A DNA stretch of 6,488 nt from a bacterium (lineage in GTDB: Bacteria > Zixibacteria > MSB-5A5 > GN15 > FEB-12), in assembly GCA_030612965.1 (NCBI GenBank), contig JAUWMW010000138.1:1-6488 (forward strand), in the 5' to 3' direction. Position numbers and translations under genes: made by a program. Position 1 is the stretch's first letter; the number at the start of each line of letters is the position of its first letter. Under the pieces are notes generated by a model that saw only the letters and a program-made list of their open reading frames with translations, ran no database searches and was not told the origin of the DNA. Positions 1 to 6,245 of this stretch are shown piece by piece.

Positions 1-4
1 CTCA

Positions 5-706
5 TCATTCTCGATTACCATCGGTTGTGGAAGGGCGATCCTCGCCCGCACTCTCGTCCGTGGATTGCCCTGGTTCCGTGGTCGGTCTCGGCGGCGATAC
101 TATTTCTTCCGGCGGCGCCGGAGCCATCGACGGTATTGACAGATCCTCAGGCTCGGGAGGAGCGGCCGGCTGCGGAGGTGTCGGCACGACCGTTTTCGGC
201 GTCGCGGCCGGTGGGATACTTGGCGGAGTCGATATCGTCGACACTCCCGGCACCGGCGGTGGCGGTGGTGGCGTGGCAGCAACACAAGCGCTGTCATCCC
301 GTGGTTTCATCGTCGATGGCGCATGATGGGGCATCGTGTACGCCGTTATAGGCCGCGCCACCTGGCTGACAGGTTTCGTCTCCATAGGTTCAAATCGCAT
401 CTCCAGGCCGCCGACCAACCGTGCAACCAGGTTGTATACGGCCACCAGTACGATCCCGATGAGAGTGTGAAAAACCGCTGCAAACATCGCACCCGTGATC
501 GGCATGATTACCAGCATGACACCGATGGGCACTTCCGACGGATCAAGGCTCCGCCCATAGAAGCCTCCAAACTGAGACATACCGGCCACGAGGATTGGCA
601 GCATCATTGCGTACATCAACCCGAGGACGAAACCGACCACCAGGTTAACGAAAAAGGACACCTTGGTAAAAGACCAGATGCGGATCGACTTCAATTCGTG
701 TCGCAT
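5..706 (-). CDS. Two-helix membrane protein with proline-rich C-terminal tail, DUF3566-like
   Basis: A complete 233-residue protein of unknown function. Residues 1-15 form a short basic, aromatic N-terminus (MRHELKSIRIWSF). Two long hydrophobic segments follow, at about 16-43 and 59-93, joined by a short loop (residues 44-58) containing glycines, prolines and acidic residues. This layout, with a basic WSF stretch just before the first helix, resembles the DUF3566 family of small two-helix membrane proteins; that match is from memory and tentative. From about residue 105 to the end the chain is low-complexity, with a run of six prolines at 146-151, many PP and PxP pairs, and an acidic, Ser/Thr-rich end, so it is probably disordered. 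No enzyme motif is visible. The start at 706 is preceded only by a weak purine-rich stretch (GAGAGA). The gene lies 110 bases after the acyl-CoA synthetase with no clear terminator between, so cotranscription is possible. Its TGA overlaps an ATGATG that may begin the next gene. Confidence 0.75.
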   Translation of the reverse strand: MRHELKSIRIWSFTKVSFFVNLVVGFVLGLMYAMMLPILVAGMSQFGGFYGRSLDPSEVPIGVMLVIMPITGAMFAAVFHTLIGIVLVAVYNLVARLVGGLEMRFEPMETKPVSQVARPITAYTMPHHAPSTMKPRDDSACVAATPPPPPPVPGVSTISTPPSIPPAATPKTVVPTPPQPAAPPEPEDLSIPSMAPAPPEEIVSPPRPTTEPGQSTDESAGEDRPSTTDGNRE

Positions 707-773
707 ATCTCTCTCATTGCCGGGGACCGATCAGCCATCCTGACGGACCCATGATCCAACACCAATATGGTAG

Positions 774-801
774 AAGTTATGCAGTACCGTCGAATAGTCA
801 A
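774..801 (-). promoter_or_regulatory. Weak candidate promoter before the DUF3566-like gene
   Basis: On the minus strand, TTGACT (801-796, five of six bases matching the -35 consensus) is followed after 16 bases by TAACTT (779-774), which matches the -10 consensus at only three of six positions. It lies just after the stop of the acyl-CoA synthetase gene and would give a leader of about 65 bases. The poor -10 makes this a suggestion only; the membrane-protein gene may instead be read through from upstream. Confidence 0.2.
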
Positions 802-816
802 GGAGCCATGACCATT

Positions 817-2925
817 TCACGGCTGTTTGATAATAAACCGAGCGTCCACGGCAGCACTTAGTTTTCCGTCCGGCGAGGCGATGAAGGGGTTGATGTCGAT
901 TTCCGAGAAACAGTCGAAATCTTTTACCAGTTGCGATAGCCTCTGCAGGGTCTCGGCTATGATCTCCTGGTCTACCGGTGACGCACCCCGAAAACCGTTC
1001 AACAGCGGGAACGAACGCAGTGAGCGCACCATCCCTCGCGCTCCCTCGTCAGCCAGCGGAAGAACGCGAAAGGTAACGTCCTTCATAACCTCAACATAAA
1101 TGCCACCCAGTCCAAACATGATCAGCGGTCCGAATTGTGGATCAGTCGTCATCCCCATAACCGTCTCTACGCCGCCGGAGATCATTTGTTGCATAGCCAC
1201 TGAGAACTCACCCTGCTCGCCAAGCTCATGAATTCGCTCTTTGAGATCACGAAACGCTTTACGGATTTCTTTGTCAGTGCGCAGGTCCACCATTACGCCG
1301 CCGGCCTCTGTCTTGTGCAGGATCGGCGGCGTATTGATCTTCATCACCACCGGATATCCCAGCCGCGTAGCGGCTTTCACAGCTTCATCGGCGCTGCTTG
1401 CATATCGATAGGGAGCAGCCGGGATACCATAGGCACACAGGATATCAATTGCTTCATCACTGACAATTGCCTCTCGGCCGTCGGCCAGAGCCAGATTAAC
1501 GATTTTCTCCACCTTCGCCCTACTAACCTTGAAAGTACGAACCTTCCCGCGCGGACGTTGGATCCTCTCCCGATACTTGGCCATCGTTGCCAGGGTCTTG
1601 GCCGCCGCTTCCGGAAAGATATAACATGGGATGCCGTGAGCACGTAAATAGTCCATCCCGACCGAATCCAGCCCCACTCCCATGAAGCAGGCCAGCACCG
1701 TTTTTTTCGTTCCTTTAAGCCCTTCGCAAACACAACGGGCGACCTCGATCTGATCGATAGTTATCGGCGGGACGAATATCGGCACGATTGAGTCGTACCT
1801 TCGATCATTCTTGACCGCGTTGAGCGTAATCTCAAACTCCCGACCACCGGCGCCCGCCACCATATCCATCGGATTGGCAAACGATGCATCGGCAGAGATG
1901 TGCTTCTTCAGCGTTTTCACCGTAGCCGCAGAAAGCGGCGGCATCTCCATACCATTTCGAATCAGCGCATCGGTAGCCAGAATCCCTGGGCCACCCGCGT
2001 TGGTCACCACCGCCACGCGGTTGCCTTTGGGCAGCGGTTGTCGCGAAAGCGCCTGGGCTACATCAAACAATTCCTCAACCGTATCCACCCTCATCACGCC
2101 GGTCTGCTCAAACAGGGCATCTACCCCGACATCAAGGCCGGCCAGGGATCCAGTGTGCGATGATGCCGCCTTCGCTCCCAGCGAGGTGCGACCCGATTTG
2201 ACCGCTACGATCGGTTTGTGCCGACTGACCTCACGCGCGATTTCTGTGAAGTTGCGAGGGTTACCGAAATTCTCCAGGTACATTAGGATTAAATCGGTGT
2301 CGGGATCGTCCTTGAAATACTCGAGCATATCATTGGACGAAATATCCGCTTTGTTGCCGATTGACGCCACCGTCGAAAAACCAAGGTCAAGATCACGAGC
2401 GATATTCATGATGGCCTCACCCATAGCGCCGGACTGGGTTATAAATCCGATGCGACCGGCCTTGGGGTAGGTTTTGCCAAAAGTGGCGTTGAGTGAGACG
2501 TTCGGATGAGTGTTGACAATTCCGAAACAGTTGGGACCGATCATGCGCATCCCATATTCCCGAACTATCTCAAGAACCTCCTGTTCGCGCTTCTTACCTT
2601 CGGCGCCTACTTCCGAGAAACCGGCGGTGATCACCACCAATCCCTTGACGCCCTTCTCGCCGCACTGGGCTGCTACTTCCTTGACGCTTTCCTTCGGCAC
2701 AATGATAATAGCCAGGTCTACGGAATCAGGGACATCGAGTACGGTCGAATACGCCTTGATCGACTGGATAACGCTCGCTTTCAGATTAACCGGAAAGACC
2801 TTGCCGTTAAACTCGGCCAGTAAAATATTGCGCACCGTTTCACGACCGATCGAACCCTTGCGCGTTGATGCACCGATCACAGCCACCGAGCGAGGTTTGA
2901 AAATAGCGTCCAGTTGTTGTCTCAT
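817..2925 (-). CDS. ADP-forming acetyl/acyl-CoA synthetase, fused alpha-beta chain
   Basis: A 702-residue cytoplasmic enzyme predicted to convert acyl-CoA (typically acetyl-CoA) + ADP + Pi to the free acid + ATP + CoA, the reverse running as acid activation. Domains in order: CoA-binding Rossmann domain (about 6-130, beginning IFKPRSVAVIGAS), succinyl-CoA-ligase-like flavodoxin domain (about 155-290), a second ligase domain (about 300-455), a linker, then the ATP-grasp beta module (about 475-700). The phosphohistidine motif SHTGSLAG places His257 and its partner Glu218 at the numbers I recall for the Pyrococcus furiosus alpha subunit. The beta-module histidine is His537 in HKTEAGGV, and the late acidic motif EIDINPF (675-681) supplies the nucleotide-side Asp. 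All key residues are present. The length of about 700 and the lack of a GNAT domain argue against the Pat/YfiQ lysine acetyltransferases, which share this core. AGGGA lies just before the ATG, and the N-terminus matches the family start. Substrate range (acetate, propionate, branched or aryl acids) cannot be read from the sequence. Confidence 0.93.
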   Translation of the reverse strand: MRQQLDAIFKPRSVAVIGASTRKGSIGRETVRNILLAEFNGKVFPVNLKASVIQSIKAYSTVLDVPDSVDLAIIIVPKESVKEVAAQCGEKGVKGLVVITAGFSEVGAEGKKREQEVLEIVREYGMRMIGPNCFGIVNTHPNVSLNATFGKTYPKAGRIGFITQSGAMGEAIMNIARDLDLGFSTVASIGNKADISSNDMLEYFKDDPDTDLILMYLENFGNPRNFTEIAREVSRHKPIVAVKSGRTSLGAKAASSHTGSLAGLDVGVDALFEQTGVMRVDTVEELFDVAQALSRQPLPKGNRVAVVTNAGGPGILATDALIRNGMEMPPLSAATVKTLKKHISADASFANPMDMVAGAGGREFEITLNAVKNDRRYDSIVPIFVPPITIDQIEVARCVCEGLKGTKKTVLACFMGVGLDSVGMDYLRAHGIPCYIFPEAAAKTLATMAKYRERIQRPRGKVRTFKVSRAKVEKIVNLALADGREAIVSDEAIDILCAYGIPAAPYRYASSADEAVKAATRLGYPVVMKINTPPILHKTEAGGVMVDLRTDKEIRKAFRDLKERIHELGEQGEFSVAMQQMISGGVETVMGMTTDPQFGPLIMFGLGGIYVEVMKDVTFRVLPLADEGARGMVRSLRSFPLLNGFRGASPVDQEIIAETLQRLSQLVKDFDCFSEIDINPFIASPDGKLSAAVDARFIIKQP

Positions 2926-2926
2926 A

Positions 2927-2932
2927 TTCCCT
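2927..2932 (-). promoter_or_regulatory. Ribosome binding site of the acyl-CoA synthetase gene
   Basis: AGGGAA on the minus strand lies one base upstream of the ATG, a rather tight spacing. It is the only purine-rich stretch in the right area and supports the start at 2925, from which the protein begins directly with the conserved CoA-binding domain. Confidence 0.5.
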
Positions 2933-2960
2933 GTAATGTCTTAGTATGTTCGCAGTTTGT

Positions 2961-2983
2961 GTCCGTCGGCAGGCCGACGAGAC
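2961..2983 (-). other. Stable hairpin in the leader of the acyl-CoA synthetase gene
   Basis: The arms CGTCGG (2964-2969) and CCGACG (2974-2979) pair perfectly around a four-base loop. The stem extends by GTC (2961-2963) with GAC (2981-2983) once base 2980 is bulged, giving nine pairs. It sits 36 bases upstream of the start codon. No T-tract follows it on either strand, so it is not an intrinsic terminator. It could be a leader structure, an operator-like palindrome or a short dispersed repeat; the sequence does not decide between these. Confidence 0.5.
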
Positions 2984-3022
2984 GATAACTCGGTTCCATT
3001 CTTATCGACCCATAACAGGCTG

Positions 3023-3050
3023 AATGAACCAGCTTGGACCAAAAAGTCAA
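3023..3050 (-). promoter_or_regulatory. Weak candidate promoter for the acyl-CoA synthetase gene
   Basis: On the minus strand, TTGACT (3050-3045, five of six bases of the -35 consensus) is followed after 16 bases by TTCATT (3028-3023), a poor -10. It would leave a leader of about 90 bases that includes the hairpin at 2961-2983. The gene needs its own promoter, because a terminator lies between it and ppdK, but this particular site is only the best match found by eye. Confidence 0.25.
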
Positions 3051-3069
3051 GCGAAACTTCCGGCGACTC

Positions 3070-3173
3070 ACCGGTCCCCGCCTGAGAATGGTCGTCAATC
3101 ATGGCCTACATCGGCCCACATTAATCATTATCACATTTGACAGACGACCAAACCCACCGACGGCGGGACCGGT
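3070..3173. repeat. Nested inverted repeat in the intergenic region
   Basis: Two pairs of complementary arms are nested symmetrically. The outer arms are ACCGGTCCCCGCC (3070-3082) and GGCGGGACCGGT (3162-3173), which pair over 12 positions with one extra C in the left arm. The inner arms are TGGTCGTC (3089-3096) and GACGACCA (3143-3150), a perfect 8-base match. The 46 bases enclosed are comparatively AT-rich and hold no gene. The trinucleotide CTC flanks both ends (3067-3069 and 3174-3176), which could be a tiny target duplication or chance. The element lies between the ppdK terminator and the candidate promoter of the next gene. It could be the fold of a small RNA, a degraded miniature transposable element or paired regulator sites. 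The pairing is plain in the sequence; the function is unknown. Confidence 0.45.
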
Positions 3174-3199
3174 CTCATGATTATCCGAACCCGAGTCCC

Positions 3200-3240
3200 A
3201 AAACAAAATGACCCACCAAGTCCTGTGACCGGGCGGGTCA
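3200..3240 (-). terminator. Intrinsic terminator after ppdK
   Basis: On the minus strand TGACCCGCC (3240-3232) pairs with GGTGGGTCA (3217-3209), nine pairs with one G-U, around a 14-base loop. It is followed at once by the T-rich tract TTTTGTTTT (3208-3200). It begins 60 bases after the ppdK stop codon and separates ppdK from the acyl-CoA synthetase gene. A small extra hairpin (TGGCC-3-GGCCA, 3276-3288) lies between the stop and the terminator. Confidence 0.85.
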
Positions 3241-3300
3241 AATCTAAGCGCATCCCGAGGCGTCGCGGCGACCATTGGCCGTCGGCCACATGCAGGAGTG

Positions 3301-6108
3301 CTACTTCTTCTTCGTTTTCCTTTTCTTCGGCGCACCTTCCTTAAGCGTCGCTTGAGCTGCGGCCAATCTGGCGATGGGAACGCGATAGGGCGAACAAGAC
3401 ACATAGTCGAGTCCTACTCGATGGCAGAACTCAATCGAGTCGGGGTCTCCACCGTGCTCGCCGCAGATGCCCACTTTCAAGCCCGGGTTGGCCGCCACGC
3501 CTTTGTCCCGTCCCATCTGCACCAATAGCCCAACACCATCCTGATCTATGGTGACAAACGGATCACTCGGGAGGATACCTGTTTCCACATAATGGCCCAG
3601 GAATTTCCCGGCATCGTCACGCGAGAAACCCATGGTCATTTGGGTCAGATCATTGGTTCCAAAGCTGAAGAAATCCGCCTCCTTCGCGACCTCGTCGGCC
3701 GTCAAGGCGGCCCGTGGAATTTCGATCATCGTCCCGATCAGGTAGTCCAATTGCTTGATCCTGCGCTTAGCAATGACCTGGTTGGCGATTCGCTGAGCGA
3801 TTTCTTTCTGGTGTTTGAATTCATTAACATGACCGATCAACGGAATCATTATCTCCGGCTGGACTTTCTTCTTGTCTTTGGCCAGGGCACAAGCTGCCTC
3901 GATAATGGCGCGCACCTGCATCTCCGTTATCTCCGGATACATGATGCCGAGACGGCAACCCCGATGGCCGAGCATGGGATTAACCTCAGTGAGTTCATCG
4001 ATACGTTGAATTATCTTCTCCAACGCCTCCAGCTTCTCTTCGTACTCCTCATCCTTCTTATCCAATGCCTCGATTCTGGCATAGATCTCTTCCTTACGCG
4101 GAAGGAACTCATGCAACGGCGGGTCAAGGGTGCGAATTGTAACCGGCATGCCACCAAGCACATTGAATATCTTCTGGAAATCCTTCTTCTGCATCGGCAG
4201 AAGTTTTTCCAAAGCCTCCTGACGCTCTTCGACCGAGTCGGCGAGGATCATTTCCTGCACTATCGGGATCCTATCCTCGGCGAAGAACATATGCTCGGTC
4301 CGGCAAAGGCCGATTCCCTCAGCACCGAACTTAACGGCCTGCATAGCGTCGCGCGGCGTATCGGCGTTGGTGCGCACCTTCAGTCGGCGAACCTCATCGG
4401 CCCATCCCATGTACTCGTTAAACTCCCCGGATAACTCCGGCTCAATAGTCGCTACCTCACCAAGCATAACCTGACCGTTCGAACCGTTGAGCGTGATCAC
4501 CTCACCCTCTTTGATGATCAGTTTGCCGATCTGGAACTGCTTTTTGGAGGCATTGACACGAATGGCCTCGGTACCGGACACACAGCACTTGCCCATGCCC
4601 CGTGCTACCACGGCGGCATGCGAAGTCATCCCACCGCGCGCCGTCAGAATACCGACAGCTGCGTTCATACCCTCGATGTCGTCGGGATTGGTCTCTTCGC
4701 GAACAAGAATAGCCGGTTTTTTCCCCTTCAGTTTGACAATGGCCTCGGCTGTGAAGTAGACCTTTCCCGAAGCCGCCCCCGGCGAAGCGGGAAGACCAGT
4801 GGCGACCACATCGAACTTAGCTTTGGGATCAAGACTGGGGTGCAACAACTGGTCGAGTTGCTGCGGATCGATCCTGAGTAGCGCCTCTTCCTTGGTGATC
4901 AGCTTCTCCTTGACCATGTCGACTGCGATTTTGATCGCCGCCTGCACCGTGCGCTTGCCCGTGCGCGTCTGGAGCATGTAGAGCTTCTTGTTTTCGATAG
5001 TAAACTCAAAATCCTGCACGTCGCGATAATGCTTCTCCAGGCGGGTGGTGATGTTCTTCAATTGCTTGAATACGTCGGGCATCTCGCTGGCCAGTCGGCT
5101 GATCGGTTGCGGTGTACGAATCCCGGCCACGACATCCTCACCCTGGGCGTTCAGAAGATATTCACCATAGAACTCCTTGGCGCCGGTAGCCGGATTGCGA
5201 GTGAAACCGACACCGGTTCCGGAGTCATTTCCCATGTTGCCGTAAACCATAGCCTGCACGTTGACCGCTGTTCCCAGATTACCCGGCAGGTTCTCGATAC
5301 GACGGTAGGAAATGGCGCGCGGACTATTCCAACTACGAAACACGGCATCGCGGGCCAGGCGCAATTGATCGTATGGATCCTGTGGAAACTCCTCGCCGGT
5401 CTTACGTTTGATTATCTGTTTGTACTTATTGATGATAAGCCTAAGATCATTAACCTGTAAAGAACTGTCCTGCTTGATGCGTCGCTCCGTCTTGATCTTG
5501 GTGATAACTTTCTCAAAGACGTCTTTGTCGATACCCAGCACAACATTGCCGAACATGGCGATAAAACGGCGGTAGTTATCCAGGGCGAAACGCATGTTAC
5601 CAGCCTTCTCAGCCAACCCCTCAACTGCCTTCTCATTCAAACCAAGGTTCAACACTGTGTCCATCATTCCAGGCATGGAAAACTTCGAACCAGAGCGTAC
5701 CGACACCAGAAGCGGATCGGCGGGATCTCCAAACTTCTTGCCGATCACCTTTTCGACCTTGGCCACGTACTTTGGCAGATCCTCATCGATCGCTTTGGGC
5801 ACCTCTAGCGAATGGTCAAAGTACAATTTGCACACTTCCGTGGTAATCGTAAACCCCGGGGGGACAGGGATTCCTGTGTTGGTCATCTCGGCCAAACCGG
5901 CGCCCTTACCACCGAGTAGATCTCGCATGTCGGCGTTCCCTTCAGCCTTGCCGGCGCCGAAAAAATAACTGAACTTTCCCTTGGGGACCGCCTTCGACGG
6001 AGCCGTCGCCGTACGGGCCTTCCTGGATTTCTTGGGAACTGTCACTTTCTTGGCGGGTTTCTTCTTGGCCGCCGTCTTATTAGCGGCAGTAGTCTTTTTC
6101 TTGGACAT
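3301..6108 (-). CDS. ppdK: Pyruvate phosphate dikinase with basic N- and C-terminal extensions
   Basis: A complete 935-residue cytoplasmic enzyme interconverting PEP + AMP + PPi and pyruvate + ATP + Pi. The nucleotide-binding N-terminal domain spans about 46-430 (KFSYFFG start, LLGGKGAGLAEM, VRSGSKFSMPGMMDT, GVGFTRNP, LQTRTGKRT). The phosphohistidine domain spans about 460-550, with catalytic His497 in TARGGMTSHAAVVAR and the regulatory-type Thr495 beside it. The PEP/pyruvate TIM barrel spans about 560-920, with Arg603 (GLCRTEHMF), Arg659 (TIRTLDPP), Glu796 (MIEIPRA) and Cys882 (ICGEHGGDP). These equal the Clostridium symbiosum residues, as I recall them, shifted by 42 and then by 51, so about nine residues are inserted near 670-710, where the chain is charged and helical. 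The usual length is about 875-890; the excess is mainly a Lys/Ala-rich N-terminal tail (residues 2-45, 15 Lys and 2 Arg, no acidic residue). The C-terminus ends in another basic run (KKRKTKKK). A good ribosome site fixes the start. No PPDK regulatory protein gene is present here. Confidence 0.97.
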   Translation of the reverse strand: MSKKKTTAANKTAAKKKPAKKVTVPKKSRKARTATAPSKAVPKGKFSYFFGAGKAEGNADMRDLLGGKGAGLAEMTNTGIPVPPGFTITTEVCKLYFDHSLEVPKAIDEDLPKYVAKVEKVIGKKFGDPADPLLVSVRSGSKFSMPGMMDTVLNLGLNEKAVEGLAEKAGNMRFALDNYRRFIAMFGNVVLGIDKDVFEKVITKIKTERRIKQDSSLQVNDLRLIINKYKQIIKRKTGEEFPQDPYDQLRLARDAVFRSWNSPRAISYRRIENLPGNLGTAVNVQAMVYGNMGNDSGTGVGFTRNPATGAKEFYGEYLLNAQGEDVVAGIRTPQPISRLASEMPDVFKQLKNITTRLEKHYRDVQDFEFTIENKKLYMLQTRTGKRTVQAAIKIAVDMVKEKLITKEEALLRIDPQQLDQLLHPSLDPKAKFDVVATGLPASPGAASGKVYFTAEAIVKLKGKKPAILVREETNPDDIEGMNAAVGILTARGGMTSHAAVVARGMGKCCVSGTEAIRVNASKKQFQIGKLIIKEGEVITLNGSNGQVMLGEVATIEPELSGEFNEYMGWADEVRRLKVRTNADTPRDAMQAVKFGAEGIGLCRTEHMFFAEDRIPIVQEMILADSVEERQEALEKLLPMQKKDFQKIFNVLGGMPVTIRTLDPPLHEFLPRKEEIYARIEALDKKDEEYEEKLEALEKIIQRIDELTEVNPMLGHRGCRLGIMYPEITEMQVRAIIEAACALAKDKKKVQPEIMIPLIGHVNEFKHQKEIAQRIANQVIAKRRIKQLDYLIGTMIEIPRAALTADEVAKEADFFSFGTNDLTQMTMGFSRDDAGKFLGHYVETGILPSDPFVTIDQDGVGLLVQMGRDKGVAANPGLKVGICGEHGGDPDSIEFCHRVGLDYVSCSPYRVPIARLAAAQATLKEGAPKKRKTKKK

Positions 6109-6113
6109 AAAGA

Positions 6114-6120
6114 CTCCCTT
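6114..6120 (-). promoter_or_regulatory. Ribosome binding site fixing the ppdK start
   Basis: AAGGGAG on the minus strand lies five bases before the ATG. It shows that the lysine-rich N-terminal extension is translated and is not a misannotated upstream stretch. The next in-frame Met, residue 61, would cut into the nucleotide-binding domain. Confidence 0.8.
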
Positions 6121-6150
6121 TTATCTGTCCACACACAATTTCATGGGCTA

Positions 6151-6179
6151 ATTGTAGCCAATATGAATCGCTCAGGCAA
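6151..6179 (-). promoter_or_regulatory. Candidate sigma-70-type promoter of ppdK
   Basis: On the minus strand the -35 element TTGCCT (6179-6174, four of six consensus bases) and the -10 element TACAAT (6156-6151, five of six) are separated by exactly 17 bases. Transcription would begin near 6144, giving a leader of about 35 bases before the ppdK ATG. The -35 element begins two bases beyond the T-tract of the upstream terminator, which fits a new transcription unit starting here. Confidence 0.5.
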
Positions 6180-6180
6180 C

Positions 6181-6221
6181 ATAATAAAAGCGACTGGGAG
6201 AGCCGTCGACTTCCCAGTCGC
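6181..6221 (-). terminator. Intrinsic terminator after the small basic protein gene
   Basis: On the minus strand GCGACTGGGA (6221-6212) pairs perfectly with TCCCAGTCGC (6199-6190), a ten-pair GC-rich stem with a 12-base loop, followed by TTTTATTAT (6189-6181). It starts 24 bases after the stop codon at 6246 and should end that transcript before the ppdK promoter. Confidence 0.88.
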
Positions 6222-6245
6222 CATCAATTTAGTCCCCCCAGGTGC

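Noticed and set aside
27..326. A glycine-rich plus-strand frame at the left edge
   Set aside because: It is the reverse complement of the proline-rich tail (proline codons read backwards as glycine), not an independent gene.
707..816. A possible terminator or attenuator after the acyl-CoA synthetase gene
   Set aside because: Only a short imperfect stem (about CCG-CAG/CTG-CGG near 727-745) is present and no T-tract follows it, so I do not call a terminator.
1811..2470. A 219-codon plus-strand open frame opposite the acyl-CoA synthetase gene
   Set aside because: It is antisense to conserved ligase domains, and its serine/arginine-rich translation resembles no family I know; it is a shadow frame.
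817..2925. Reading this gene as a Pat/YfiQ protein lysine acetyltransferase
   Set aside because: The CoA-ligase core is shared, but the chain ends after the ATP-grasp module with no GNAT domain, and the catalytic histidines His257 and His537 are intact.
3099..3404. A 101-codon minus-strand frame with an arginine/lysine-rich start
   Set aside because: It starts inside the end of ppdK in another frame and runs through the terminator and half of the inverted repeat. It has no ribosome site and its composition comes from the lysine-rich C-terminus of ppdK out of frame.
3592..4434. A 280-codon plus-strand open frame opposite ppdK
   Set aside because: It lies wholly antisense to a well-supported catalytic gene, its translation shows no recognisable domain, and it is explained by the codon bias of the opposite strand.
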